33,260 bases of DNA, taken from contig CAMSQM010000032.1 in the NCBI GenBank assembly GCA_947062675.1, positions 1 to 33,260 on the forward strand. The letters are read 5' to 3'. How positions within the stretch are numbered: the first letter of the stretch is position 1; each line of letters begins with the position of its first letter. The notes beneath the pieces are model-generated. The model searched no databases. It was not told where the DNA came from and was given only the letters and a program-made list of their open reading frames with translations. This DNA is from an uncultured Roseburia sp. (lineage in GTDB: Bacteria > Bacillota > Clostridia > Lachnospirales > Lachnospiraceae). Shown in pieces: positions 23,596 to 31,853 of this stretch. The position numbers and the translations under genes are program-made.

Positions 23596-25601
23596 TAGAA
23601 ATAGAGAAAAAGCTTTCGATGATGGCGGAGAAGCACAAGCATGTGATGTACCTGATCACGGAGGACCGGGATATCCTTAAAGCTGTTTTTGCGGAATCGG
23701 CGGACACGCTCAAAGGCTATCTTCTGACCGGTGCGGGGGAGGGATTCGGGAACACCGCCTGCGGAAAAGTTCTGCAGACGGCGAACCGCGACTCCTTTTA
23801 CCGCGTGGCGCAGACGAACGGGATCCTGGCGGATGCGTACGAAGTGTTTGATTTAAAGGAGCGCGACTATTTTGCAGATTCCGCCGGAGAGTCCCCGGGA
23901 AAAGAGCGCACGGGGACGTCTCCGGTGTTTTTTCTGCTGAACGATTTTCATATCGTGCGGGAGAAGACCACGGCGCCGCATTTTCTGAAACAGTTTCTGG
24001 CTTATGCGGAGACGGAGGAAAAGGACCACGGCAGGAATCTTCTTTTGTTTCTGGTCAGTCCGGTAATGAAGCTGCCGGAGGGATTTGAGCGCGAGGTGGA
24101 AATCGTGGACGTCCCGGAGATGGACGAGGAGGATATCCGCGTCTGTCTGCTGGCGGAGGCGGCGAAAGAGTACGAAAAAGACAGCTTTGCCGCGGCAAAA
24201 TGGAAAAAAGAGCCGGATCCGGTGGACTGGAAGCGCATCTGCGAGGCGGCGAATGATTTCCGCGGAATTTCCGGCAGGGGGATCCGGGAAATTGCGGCCG
24301 ACCTGAAGGCTGAATACGGGAGTTTTTTTGGCAGGACGGCGGATGCAACCGGGAGCGAGGACAATCTGCGCGGAATCCGGAGCGCCAGAAAGCAGAAGAT
24401 CACGGAATATAAGAAAAATGAAGCGCGTTTCGACCCGACGGTCACGATGCTGGAGCCGGGGGTGGACATGGCAGGCCTGGGCGGCTTTGTGGAATGGATT
24501 GCGGATATCAGGGAGGAATTTGTGGACGCCGCGGCGGCCCGCCGCTCGGGCAACGAGCCCCCCGGAGGAGTTCTGCTCACGGGTATTCCGGGAAGCGGCA
24601 AGACGCAGGCGGCGCGGATGGCGGCGCGGATGCTGGGGGGAGAAAAAGGGAACGTGCCTCTCGTGCAGTTTCGCATGGACAATCTGCTCGGCGGTCTGGT
24701 CGGCGATTCAGAGGCGAATTTCAAGCGCTGCCGCAAGCGGATAGAGGCGCTTGCACCCTGCATTGTTCTGCTGGATGAGATGGAAAAAACATTTCACATG
24801 GAGGACGGGGGAAGTAAAAATGATGTGAAGATGAATATTCTGACCGCACTGCTGGACTGGATGCAGGAGAACCGGAAACAGATCTTTTTTTTCGGCACCA
24901 GCAACAGTGTCGCGGGTCTGCGGCCCGAACTGCTGCGCGACGGGCGTTTTGATATGCGTTTTTCCGTGTTTATGCCCACCTGCGACGAGCTGGCGGAGAT
25001 ATTCTGTCTGCATATGAGTAAAGCAAACGAGCGCGCAGGCGGGCAGCTGTTTTCCATCCCGGAGGGGCGGGGGCAGTGTATTCCGGAATATGAAAAAGCC
25101 GCGCGGGGATTTCTGCGGGAGATCACGGCATATGCGAGAGAGGAGCGGCAGTATCTGTTTTACACGGGAGCAAATGTCAAAAATCTTATCACACTGGCGA
25201 ACCGCAGCCTGCGGCGGAAAATGGACAGCGGCAGGCTCCGGCGCTGTACCATGGAGCAGTATCAGCAGGAGCTTCTGGAGGCCGCAAAGGGCGCCTACAG
25301 TCAGCCTTACGGAATGACCAATCCGAAGGATATCGCCGGGTTCTGGCTTGCGGCGTATGAACACAGGTACACGAACGCCGGAACGCTGGATCTGTTTCCG
25401 TTTGCGGCATATAATCCCGCAGAGTGCCGGTTTGAGGAGGAAAAACTGCCCGCGCGGACAAATGAGTACGATCAGTATCTGTTTGAGTGCATTTCCGCAG
25501 AAATCATCCGTCTTCACAGGGAGAGGAAAGGCGTACAGGACTCCGCGGACGGGAACGGGCGCAGGAGAGGGCAGAAAGCCGGCATGGCGCTGCGCCAGTG
25601 A
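23583..25601 (+). CDS. Ycf46-like AAA+ ATPase
   Basis: The 672-aa protein has a degenerate N-terminal half: FFLLNDFHIV (116-125) and LLLFLVSPVMKLPEGFEREV (153-172) resemble the inactive first module of Ycf46-like proteins and lack a P-loop. The second half is an active AAA+ module. It has Walker A GIPGSGKT (334-341), Walker B CIVLLDEMEKT (393-403), sensor-1 FFGTSNS (436-442) and the arginine-finger region ELLRDGRFD (449-457). A helical C-terminus follows. The start is the ATG at 23583 inside the end of the Hsp70-like gene, giving translational coupling and suggesting the two proteins act together. A remodelling or unfoldase role is inferred; the substrate is unknown. Confidence 0.85.
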   Translation: MSRMIEIEKKLSMMAEKHKHVMYLITEDRDILKAVFAESADTLKGYLLTGAGEGFGNTACGKVLQTANRDSFYRVAQTNGILADAYEVFDLKERDYFADSAGESPGKERTGTSPVFFLLNDFHIVREKTTAPHFLKQFLAYAETEEKDHGRNLLLFLVSPVMKLPEGFEREVEIVDVPEMDEEDIRVCLLAEAAKEYEKDSFAAAKWKKEPDPVDWKRICEAANDFRGISGRGIREIAADLKAEYGSFFGRTADATGSEDNLRGIRSARKQKITEYKKNEARFDPTVTMLEPGVDMAGLGGFVEWIADIREEFVDAAAARRSGNEPPGGVLLTGIPGSGKTQAARMAARMLGGEKGNVPLVQFRMDNLLGGLVGDSEANFKRCRKRIEALAPCIVLLDEMEKTFHMEDGGSKNDVKMNILTALLDWMQENRKQIFFFGTSNSVAGLRPELLRDGRFDMRFSVFMPTCDELAEIFCLHMSKANERAGGQLFSIPEGRGQCIPEYEKAARGFLREITAYAREERQYLFYTGANVKNLITLANRSLRRKMDSGRLRRCTMEQYQQELLEAAKGAYSQPYGMTNPKDIAGFWLAAYEHRYTNAGTLDLFPFAAYNPAECRFEEEKLPARTNEYDQYLFECISAEIIRLHRERKGVQDSADGNGRRRGQKAGMALRQ

Positions 25602-25699
25602 GCGGAGTCCGCGCCAGGACAGTAAGATTTGATGCACCGGAGTATGCAAAAAGTGCAGACAAACCTGATAACATATCGGCATGAGGAGGTGAAATACGG

Positions 25700-26785
25700 A
25701 TGAGACTTACGGAGAGCCAGAAAAAAGAGGTATGCGAAATCCTTAGGAATTTAAAAGACCAGCTCGGGGACAGGGAGATTACCGCGGAGAATGTTGCGGC
25801 CGTCATGCTGGAATTCTGTGAGAATCTGGATCCGGAGTCCGCCGGGGAGCTTTGCGGGCGTATCCGGGAGGGCGCGGAAAAGTTTTACAGTCTCTGCGCC
25901 GACGGACGTGTGCGGACAGAGCCGGATTTTGCAGAGAAGATGCTGGAAGAGATCACGGAACAGATGGACGATGCGCAGCGGAAGGGATTTTACCTGCAGT
26001 CGCTGGACGCGTTTGATAAATATCTTGCATCCGCGGAGGAAACTGCAGCGAGGGCGTCGCTTCCCACGGATGAGCTTCGGGATATGCTTGCCGACAGAAT
26101 CCGGGAATTTTCCGGGACGTTTGTCTCCGGCATGAGGGATTCTGTTTCGGCGTCCCGCTCAGGTTACGCCGCCGGAAAAGAGCAGAGAAGCGCCGCGGGC
26201 GCCGGGGAGACGGATGCGCAGGAGGCGGGGCTTCCGGCACAGAAGGAATTTCTGGAAGAAGCGCTCCTCTATGCGGCGGCGGAGTATATCGCCGGTATCA
26301 GCGGGATACTGCCCAGGGAATTCGGCGCATATCCGGAGCTGCTCGGGATCTGTGCGGCATCCCAGAGAACGCTTCTGTGGTACTGTGAGATATATGAGGA
26401 GGAAGAGGACAGGGAGGAGACGGCGCAGGCGGTGCGCAATGTACTCTGCGCGGCAGCCGGGGCGGCGCTTCTGCTCGGGGCCGCAGTGGTCGGCGCAGCG
26501 GCGGAATCGGTGCTCGTGACGATGGAGTCCTCGGCGCTCGGATTGATTCTTTTTACCCTTTCCTCCGTCACAATCGCCTGTATGTGCGTTGTGGGCGGCG
26601 CACTGTTACTGTACAGCTTTTTTGCAGTGGCCGACGCGTATGAAGAGGCATTTGGAGAGAGGGAAGAGACGGCGGAAGCGGAGTCTGTGGACAGACCGGC
26701 AGAGACATCCGGCGGGAGCAGGGTATTTCGCACCCGTGCGGGGGAAATGGACGAGGAAACGGTGGCGTTCAACTGCACCGTATAA
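25700..26785 (+). CDS. Membrane protein of the chaperone-like cluster (first of two)
   Basis: The 361-aa protein is predicted cytoplasmic and helical over residues 1-240 with many acidic residues. Hydrophobic segments lie at about 246-268 (VRNVLCAAAGAALLLGAAVV) and 278-311 (LGLILFTLSSVTIACMCVVG and beyond), followed by a charged tail. GAGGAGGTG nine bases before the ATG is a strong ribosome site. I recognise no domain. It could be the membrane anchor or dock for the Hsp70/AAA+ pair. A weak resemblance to the next protein around the segment before the first helix suggests distant paralogy. Confidence 0.72.
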   Translation: MRLTESQKKEVCEILRNLKDQLGDREITAENVAAVMLEFCENLDPESAGELCGRIREGAEKFYSLCADGRVRTEPDFAEKMLEEITEQMDDAQRKGFYLQSLDAFDKYLASAEETAARASLPTDELRDMLADRIREFSGTFVSGMRDSVSASRSGYAAGKEQRSAAGAGETDAQEAGLPAQKEFLEEALLYAAAEYIAGISGILPREFGAYPELLGICAASQRTLLWYCEIYEEEEDREETAQAVRNVLCAAAGAALLLGAAVVGAAAESVLVTMESSALGLILFTLSSVTIACMCVVGGALLLYSFFAVADAYEEAFGEREETAEAESVDRPAETSGGSRVFRTRAGEMDEETVAFNCTV

Positions 26786-26837
26786 AGTTTCCCTGCTGTT
26801 ATGAAAACATGAATTAAATGGAAAGGATGGTCGGATT

Positions 26838-28022
26838 ATGAGAGAATTTACGGAAGACGAGATTCGTATGATCAGGGAGCTTGCAAAAGAAATGCGGGAA
26901 GAGGCCAACAGTGATCTCCCCATGGAAGAAAATATGCAGATTTCGCTTGCCGGACGGGTGGAGAATGTCGATGAGCAGAAGGAAATCGCTGGTATCTGTG
27001 CGGGAATCCGGGATTTTGACGACATGATGCGCCAGCTTGCGGAGGAGGATCCCAGAGAGGTTATCTTAAGAAGCCTGGACGACTCGGGACTGAAAGATAA
27101 AACGCCGGAGGAGCAGTATGCCGTGCTGGAAGGAACCCTGAAAACCCTGACCGCAGAGCTGGAGAAAAATCCGGATTATAAAGCGGAAGTGCAGGTATCC
27201 GCGGACAGCGATACCGCGCCGGATCAGGTCACAGACGAGGCGCTGGAACAGCTGAAACAGAAGGTTGCGGAATACCTGGATCAGTTTGCGCTGATGCATG
27301 GCGGGGAAGCAGTATCGGAACAGCTCTTTGCAAAGCTGTCCGCGACGATGGGGGAAGATGCGTTTGGCGCGCTCAAAGACGGGCTGGCGGATGATGAGCA
27401 GCGCTATTATATGGCGCTCTCGGTGTATATTCTGCGGCTTCAGGGGAAGCTTGAGAGCGTTCCGCCGGAGATGGACGGGCACGGAATCGGAGCGGCCGTA
27501 GCTGCCTTTATCGCATCTGCAAGAGCGCGCATGGAAGGGTTTTTCGGCAAAATATCCTGGGAAGATGTGCTCGCCATGTTAAAACGCATCGCCAGCGCAG
27601 CGCTGACACTGCTTATATGCACAGCGATCGTGGTGACGGCCGTCAAAGCTGCGGAATTTGTCTTTGTTCTGTCGGCCTGGATCATCGGATACGGCGTGAT
27701 CGGAACAGCTATCGCAGCGGTGCTCGCAGTCGCGTGCGGCATTAAGCTGGCGGATGTGCTGTCTGACTTAAAAGATGACACGGCCCGGACGCTGGAGGAG
27801 CTGGGAAGCTTCGCGGCGGAAAAATACTGGATCGTAAGACGGTGGATTGCGGAAACAGCGATTCCCAGACTGCGGGAATTCCTGGATCATCTCAAATACA
27901 CGGTCTTCCATGAGGAGGAAGCCTGCAGGGAAGAGACAGAGGAGACCTGCGAGGAGAAGGCGGAGGAAGAGGAGTGCGCCGCAGAGGAAGAACTGGATGA
28001 GGAACTGGCTGTGGAGGCGTAG
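26838..28022 (+). CDS. Membrane protein of the chaperone-like cluster (second of two)
   Basis: The 394-aa protein has a helical, acidic N-terminal region (MREFTEDEIRMIRELAKEMR; IRDFDDMMRQLAEEDPREV). Two hydrophobic stretches lie at about 251-270 (IASAALTLLICTAIVVTAVK) and 272-303, with an amphipathic helical part after them and a strikingly Glu/Cys-rich tail (from about 357). Architecture parallels the preceding gene product: long cytoplasmic N-terminus, paired membrane helices, acidic tail. No known domain is recognised. It is the last gene before the terminator at 28096-28135. Confidence 0.72.
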   Translation: MREFTEDEIRMIRELAKEMREEANSDLPMEENMQISLAGRVENVDEQKEIAGICAGIRDFDDMMRQLAEEDPREVILRSLDDSGLKDKTPEEQYAVLEGTLKTLTAELEKNPDYKAEVQVSADSDTAPDQVTDEALEQLKQKVAEYLDQFALMHGGEAVSEQLFAKLSATMGEDAFGALKDGLADDEQRYYMALSVYILRLQGKLESVPPEMDGHGIGAAVAAFIASARARMEGFFGKISWEDVLAMLKRIASAALTLLICTAIVVTAVKAAEFVFVLSAWIIGYGVIGTAIAAVLAVACGIKLADVLSDLKDDTARTLEELGSFAAEKYWIVRRWIAETAIPRLREFLDHLKYTVFHEEEACREETEETCEEKAEEEECAAEEELDEELAVEA

Positions 28023-28095
28023 GCCGGTGCAGAAAAGCCTGGGATGACGATTTCCTCTGGATAAAAAGCCGGAAAAAACAGAGCGTGGAGCGGAG

Positions 28096-28135
28096 AAGAA
28101 ACTGGAAATGAAAGGAGTTTCCAGTTTCTTTTCTT
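28096..28135 (+). terminator. Intrinsic terminator of the chaperone-like operon
   Basis: AAGAAACTGGAAA (28096-28108) pairs perfectly with TTTCCAGTTTCTT (28118-28130) across a 9-base loop, followed by TTCTTAAC. It lies 74 bases after the last stop. It may also serve the converging minus-strand gene that ends at 28145. Confidence 0.8.
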
Positions 28136-28144
28136 AACTTTATA

Positions 28145-29587
28145 TTAAGGACATTCTAAAGAATGATAATAGTTACCTGCTGCACTAATTTGTTCTTCAC
28201 TTTCATTTTGAACAAAGATACTATAATTTCCATTGCTGGGTACAGTAAAGTTATAGCTTAGATCACCATTACCAGAAATGTAAATAACATCATTATTACT
28301 GTTATTCATAATTCCGATAGAATAAATATTCACTTCTGGTACTGAGGAACATGAAATATGTATATTTTGTCCTTTTTTCATTGAAAGAATTGGGCTTATT
28401 TTACGTATGTGTGGTGAAATTAACCAGTTAAAAGTAACTTGTTGATTTTCTTTAAGTGATGACATAATATTTCTTTCTTCAGGATTGGCAAATTCTATTT
28501 TTTTATAAGTATTATCTTTTGAACCTGTTAAGCTGGCTTTTTGTATATATGGAATATTATGTTGCTTAGTTATTATTTCTTCTGTTTTTGTATATGAATT
28601 TTCATAGAAGTAATCATTGATTTCTGCAAGCTGGCTTCCAAAAACATATACGACAGATATATTTGCCAATAAAAAAGCGGCTGCCAGCGCAGTCATTCTG
28701 CTGGTTGCGACGAGTTTCGTATCCTCATATTGTTGCATAAATTCAATCCGGTTGTCCAGTGTGAGCTCATCTTCGCAGAGCATGGAGAAGATGCTGTTGT
28801 TATCTTTTTTGGACAGCGTGTGCTGCATTACGTCGATAATTGTGTGAAAATAAATCTTTTTATCCATGGTATTCTGAAGCGCTTTTATGGTTTTTAAGTC
28901 ACAGCAGTATTCGCTCCAGATGTTGACATCCTCCAGGACAGAGGAATGCTTTTTGAAAAATATGAGCATGGAGTCAATGTACATGGCGATCAGTTTAAAG
29001 AGCAGGTCGTGATTCTTGTGGTGTATCAGCTCATGGGTGAGAATTACCTGCAGCTGTTCCCTGTTGAAATAACGGTATGGCAGTATAATGCGGCAGTGAA
29101 AGAGGCCCATAATCATGGGGCCTGCCAGGAGATCGTTGCGGCACAGACTGACTTTTCTGTGGATTCCAAGCTGTTTCTGAATATTTTTAAACTGCAGAAG
29201 AACCTCATCATCGTCTTCCGGAACCGTACCTCCGTAGACGTCCCTGTTAATCCAGATATTCCTGTTGTATTTTACCAATGGCGCCGCCAGAAGAAAGAAC
29301 CAGAATACGGCGATGCCCATCATGGTATATTTGATCAGTGTCGTCGTGTGAAAATTCAGCTGCCAGAGTTCCTGAGTCTGGATAAAACCGTCCCTGACGG
29401 TCAGCTGTATCAGAATATAGCCGACGGGAAGGACATAAAGAATACAGACCAGACGGAGCAGCAGATATGCAATCTGCGGATTCCGGAGCTTTCCTGATTT
29501 CTCTAATAATTTCCAGAACACCAGTGCCAGAGCTCCTGAAAACAAAGTAAACATAATTGCGATAAATATCTGATCAATCAGGTTCAT
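28145..29587 (-). CDS. M56 (BlaR1/MecR1-like) membrane metallopeptidase
   Basis: The 480-aa membrane protein has N-terminal helices at about 5-25, 38-62 and 85-105. The cytoplasmic zinc protease domain has THELIHHKNHD (184-194), with His185, Glu186 and His189, and SEYCCD (225-230) with the probable third ligand Glu227. A further helix lies at about 313-335, then an extracytoplasmic domain of about 145 residues that is not a penicillin-binding fold as in BlaR1. The ATG at 29587 follows a GAGGAT site. No BlaI/MecI repressor gene lies beside it, so target and inducer are unknown. The part encoding the outer domain (28145-28620) is clearly more AT-rich than the rest, suggesting a separate origin. 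Confidence 0.87.
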   Translation of the reverse strand: MNLIDQIFIAIMFTLFSGALALVFWKLLEKSGKLRNPQIAYLLLRLVCILYVLPVGYILIQLTVRDGFIQTQELWQLNFHTTTLIKYTMMGIAVFWFFLLAAPLVKYNRNIWINRDVYGGTVPEDDDEVLLQFKNIQKQLGIHRKVSLCRNDLLAGPMIMGLFHCRIILPYRYFNREQLQVILTHELIHHKNHDLLFKLIAMYIDSMLIFFKKHSSVLEDVNIWSEYCCDLKTIKALQNTMDKKIYFHTIIDVMQHTLSKKDNNSIFSMLCEDELTLDNRIEFMQQYEDTKLVATSRMTALAAAFLLANISVVYVFGSQLAEINDYFYENSYTKTEEIITKQHNIPYIQKASLTGSKDNTYKKIEFANPEERNIMSSLKENQQVTFNWLISPHIRKISPILSMKKGQNIHISCSSVPEVNIYSIGIMNNSNNDVIYISGNGDLSYNFTVPSNGNYSIFVQNESEEQISAAGNYYHSLECP

Positions 29588-29701
29588 ATCCTCGATTCCT
29601 TTCGCTGCCCGGCGCTGAAATCTGCGCACTGCAGCTGCCGGCACCGGTTATTGTATATTCCTGCGCGCTTTCGTGACATTTGTATTACGCGCTCCATCAG
29701 C

Positions 29702-29730
29702 ATTCTACCATATTCCGCCGTATTTTTCCA
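29702..29730 (-). promoter_or_regulatory. Probable promoter of the M56 peptidase gene
   Basis: On the minus strand TGGAAA (29725-29730) and TAGAAT (29702-29707) are 17 bases apart, about 115 bases before the start codon. I see no BlaI-type TACA/TGTA dyad around it. The gap between the M56 and kdgK genes (29588-29942) holds only the two promoters and the kdgK operator. Confidence 0.45.
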
Positions 29731-29848
29731 GGATTTCCTTTAAGAAAGTATCGAAATTCCCATGCCTTCCGGCTGGTCGGATCGTGACTCACAATTGATT
29801 CTTTCCTTATCAGCCGGTATCACATTTTGCACGGAAATAAAAACATGT

Positions 29849-29876
29849 TTGACATTCTGCATTTCGATGGTATAAT
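29849..29876 (+). promoter_or_regulatory. Promoter of kdgK
   Basis: A perfect TTGACA (29849-29854) and a perfect TATAAT (29871-29876) are spaced by 16 bases, 66 bases upstream of the kdgK start codon. Such a strong promoter fits control by a repressor at the palindrome just downstream. Confidence 0.8.
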
Positions 29877-29886
29877 AGGGATAGAA

Positions 29887-29909
29887 ATTATGAAACACAG
29901 TTTCATAAT
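29887..29909. promoter_or_regulatory. KdgR-like palindromic operator upstream of kdgK
   Basis: ATTATGAAAC and GTTTCATAAT form a perfect 10-bp dyad around ACA, ten bases downstream of the -10 box, with a further GAAAC at 29912-29916. The sequence closely resembles the KdgR (IclR-family) operator TGAAAC-N3-GTTTCA known from enterobacteria. Position at the transcription start implies repression. No regulator gene is in the window. Confidence 0.65.
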
Positions 29910-29942
29910 GTGAAACAAATAACAATCAGGAGGGTTTTAAAC

Positions 29943-30968
29943 ATGGCAAAGAAAGTTGTTACATTTGGTGAGATCATGCTTCGCCTTGCTCCGGAGGGAT
30001 ATTATCGCTTTCTGCAGGCGGAGTCCTACGGCGCTACATACGGCGGAGGAGAGGCGAACGTCGCGGTTTCCCTGGCGAATTACGGTATGGATGCGAGCTT
30101 TGTGACAAAGCTTCCGGCGCACGAGATCGGACAGGCCGGCGTCAACGCACTGAGAAGGTACGGGGTGGATACATCGGATATCGTTCGCGGAGGCGACCGC
30201 GTAGGTATTTATTTTCTGGAGAAGGGAGCGAGCCAGCGCCCGTCCAAGGTGATCTATGACAGAGCCGGTTCTTCTATCGCCGCGGCGACGACGGAGGATT
30301 TTGACTGGGACAAAATTTTTGAGGGTGCGGACTGGTTTCATTTTACGGGAATCACGCCGGCGCTCGGCGATAATGTTTCCGCGATCTGCCTGGAAGCATG
30401 TAAGGCTGCGAGGGAGAAGGGAATCACTGTGAGCTGTGATCTCAATTACCGCAACAAGCTCTGGTCCAAGGAGAAGGCAGGGCAGGTAATGGGTGAGCTG
30501 TGCAAATATGTGGATGTGTGCATTTCGAACGAGGAGGATGCGAATGATGTATTTGGCATCCGGTCCGAGGGAACGGAAGTGACCGCGGGCGAGCTGAACA
30601 AAGAAGGCTACAAAGAAGTGGCGCAGAAGCTGACAGAGCGCTTCGGATTTAAAAAAGTGGCGATTACCCTGCGCACCAGCATTTCCGCAAATGACAACCG
30701 CTGGGCGGCGATGCTCTACGAGAACGGTGAGAGCTATTTCTCCAAAGAGTATCTGATGCATATTGTGGACCGTGTCGGCGGAGGGGATTCGTTTGGCGGA
30801 GGGCTGATTTATGCCTGCTTAAGCGGATATGATCCGCAGGGCACCATCGAGTTTGCCGTGGCGGCGAGCTGTCTGAAGCATTCGATCGAAGGCGATTTCA
30901 ATATTGTGAGTGTGGACGAGGTGAAGAAGCTGGCGGGCGGAGACGCGTCCGGGCGTGTACAGAGATAA
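29943..30968 (+). CDS. kdgK: 2-keto-3-deoxygluconate kinase (PfkB family)
   Basis: The 341-aa cytoplasmic sugar kinase phosphorylates KDG in the Entner-Doudoroff-like breakdown of uronic acids such as pectin sugars. N-terminal VTFGEIMLRLAPEGYYRFLQ and YGGGEANVAVSLANYG form the substrate-binding lid. VDRVGGGDSFGGGLIYA near the C-terminus is the PfkB signature with the catalytic Asp. The length is normal for the family. AGGAGG precedes the ATG. The gene is monocistronic, with its own promoter, operator and terminator. Other PfkB kinases are possible, but the sequence pattern and the KdgR-like site favour KdgK. Confidence 0.88.
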   Translation: MAKKVVTFGEIMLRLAPEGYYRFLQAESYGATYGGGEANVAVSLANYGMDASFVTKLPAHEIGQAGVNALRRYGVDTSDIVRGGDRVGIYFLEKGASQRPSKVIYDRAGSSIAAATTEDFDWDKIFEGADWFHFTGITPALGDNVSAICLEACKAAREKGITVSCDLNYRNKLWSKEKAGQVMGELCKYVDVCISNEEDANDVFGIRSEGTEVTAGELNKEGYKEVAQKLTERFGFKKVAITLRTSISANDNRWAAMLYENGESYFSKEYLMHIVDRVGGGDSFGGGLIYACLSGYDPQGTIEFAVAASCLKHSIEGDFNIVSVDEVKKLAGGDASGRVQR

Positions 30969-31041
30969 GAGTTGCTGATTCCTATCCTTAGTTTAATAGA
31001 CTGACACAACAGATTTTACCCATTTGAGTTGTGTGAGAGAG

Positions 31042-31070
31042 GGGCTGTCGTATTCCGGCAGCCCTTTTTT
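31042..31070 (+). terminator. Intrinsic terminator of kdgK
   Basis: GGGCTGTCG (31042-31050) pairs with CGGCAGCCC (31056-31064), with one G-U pair, and is followed directly by six T. A second short dyad, ACACAAC with GTTGTGT, lies just upstream (about 31004-31036). Apart from these and the carD promoter, the 309-base gap to carD shows nothing else. Confidence 0.9.
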
Positions 31071-31190
31071 CGGTCCGGATTTGTGTGAAACATGTAATCT
31101 GGTACTAATTTCATGGGAAAAATAGACAATAGTACAGGGAGGGTTTTTTTGGTATATTTTCACAAAATTTACAAATGAAATCTAAATTTA

Positions 31191-31220
31191 CTGACAGTAC
31201 ACCTGTTTCCGTGATAAAAT
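31191..31220 (+). promoter_or_regulatory. Probable promoter of carD
   Basis: CTGACA (31191-31196) and TAAAAT (31215-31220) are separated by 18 bases, about 57 bases before the carD start. The region upstream is AT-rich, as in an UP element. Confidence 0.5.
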
Positions 31221-31277
31221 GAGAACGTACAGTAAGAGCGATATGAATGAGAAGAAGGAAGCTGAGGGGGTATCAGT

Positions 31278-31787
31278 ATGATGTTTGAAGTGGGAGAGTA
31301 TGTTGTCTACGGAAGTAAGGGTGTCTGCCAGGTGGAAGACATCACTCACATTGATATATCCGGGGCTGACAGGAACCGTCTGTATTATGTTCTGGCCCCG
31401 GTAGGAGATACGAACGGGCGCGTGTATGCACCGACGGATAATCCCAAGATTACAATGCGCAGGGTGATTACCAGGGAGGAAGCGGGCAGACTGATTGAGG
31501 ATTTTCCGACGATCGAGCTCCTCTGGGTGCCGGACGACAAGCAGCGGGAGGCAAAGTATAAGGAAGCCATGCGCACCTGCGATTACAGGGCCTGGGTGAG
31601 TATTGTAAAGACGCTCTATCTTCGGAAGAAGGAGCGCATTGCACAGGGAAAGAAGGTTACCACGCTGGACGAGCGGTATATGAAAGCGGCGGAGAACGAG
31701 CTTTACAGTGAGCTGGCGCTGACGCTCGGTGTTCCGCGGGAGCAGGTGGAGGAGTACCTGAAGGAGAAGCTTGATGAGCACAGATGA
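31278..31787 (+). CDS. CarD-family transcriptional regulator
   Basis: The 169-aa protein starts with the RNA-polymerase-interacting domain shared by CarD/CdnL and the Mfd repair factor: FEVGEYVVYGSKGVCQVEDI (3-22), then LYYVLAPVGDTNGRVYAPTD (36-55). A helical C-terminal DNA-binding domain follows (RTCDYRAWVSIVKTLYLRKK, LGVPREQVEEYLKEKL). Such proteins bind the RNA polymerase beta subunit and stabilise open promoter complexes. AGGGGG seven bases upstream supports 31278; ATG 31281 is also possible. The gene is monocistronic and convergent with the DUF4317 gene. Confidence 0.93.
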   Translation: MMFEVGEYVVYGSKGVCQVEDITHIDISGADRNRLYYVLAPVGDTNGRVYAPTDNPKITMRRVITREEAGRLIEDFPTIELLWVPDDKQREAKYKEAMRTCDYRAWVSIVKTLYLRKKERIAQGKKVTTLDERYMKAAENELYSELALTLGVPREQVEEYLKEKLDEHR

Positions 31788-31803
31788 GTGCGGGTAAAGA
31801 CAG

Positions 31804-31849
31804 GCATCCCCTGCGCCATTGCGTCATAATGCAATGGCACAGGGGATGC
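31804..31849. terminator. Bidirectional hairpin between carD and the DUF4317 gene
   Basis: GCATCCCCTG (31804-31813) pairs with CAGGGGATGC (31840-31849). Inside it GCCATTGC (31815-31822) pairs with GCAATGGC (31831-31838), with single-base mismatches between the two stems. T-tails are poor on both sides, but the position between converging genes fits a shared terminator. Confidence 0.7.
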
Positions 31850-31853
31850 TGTT

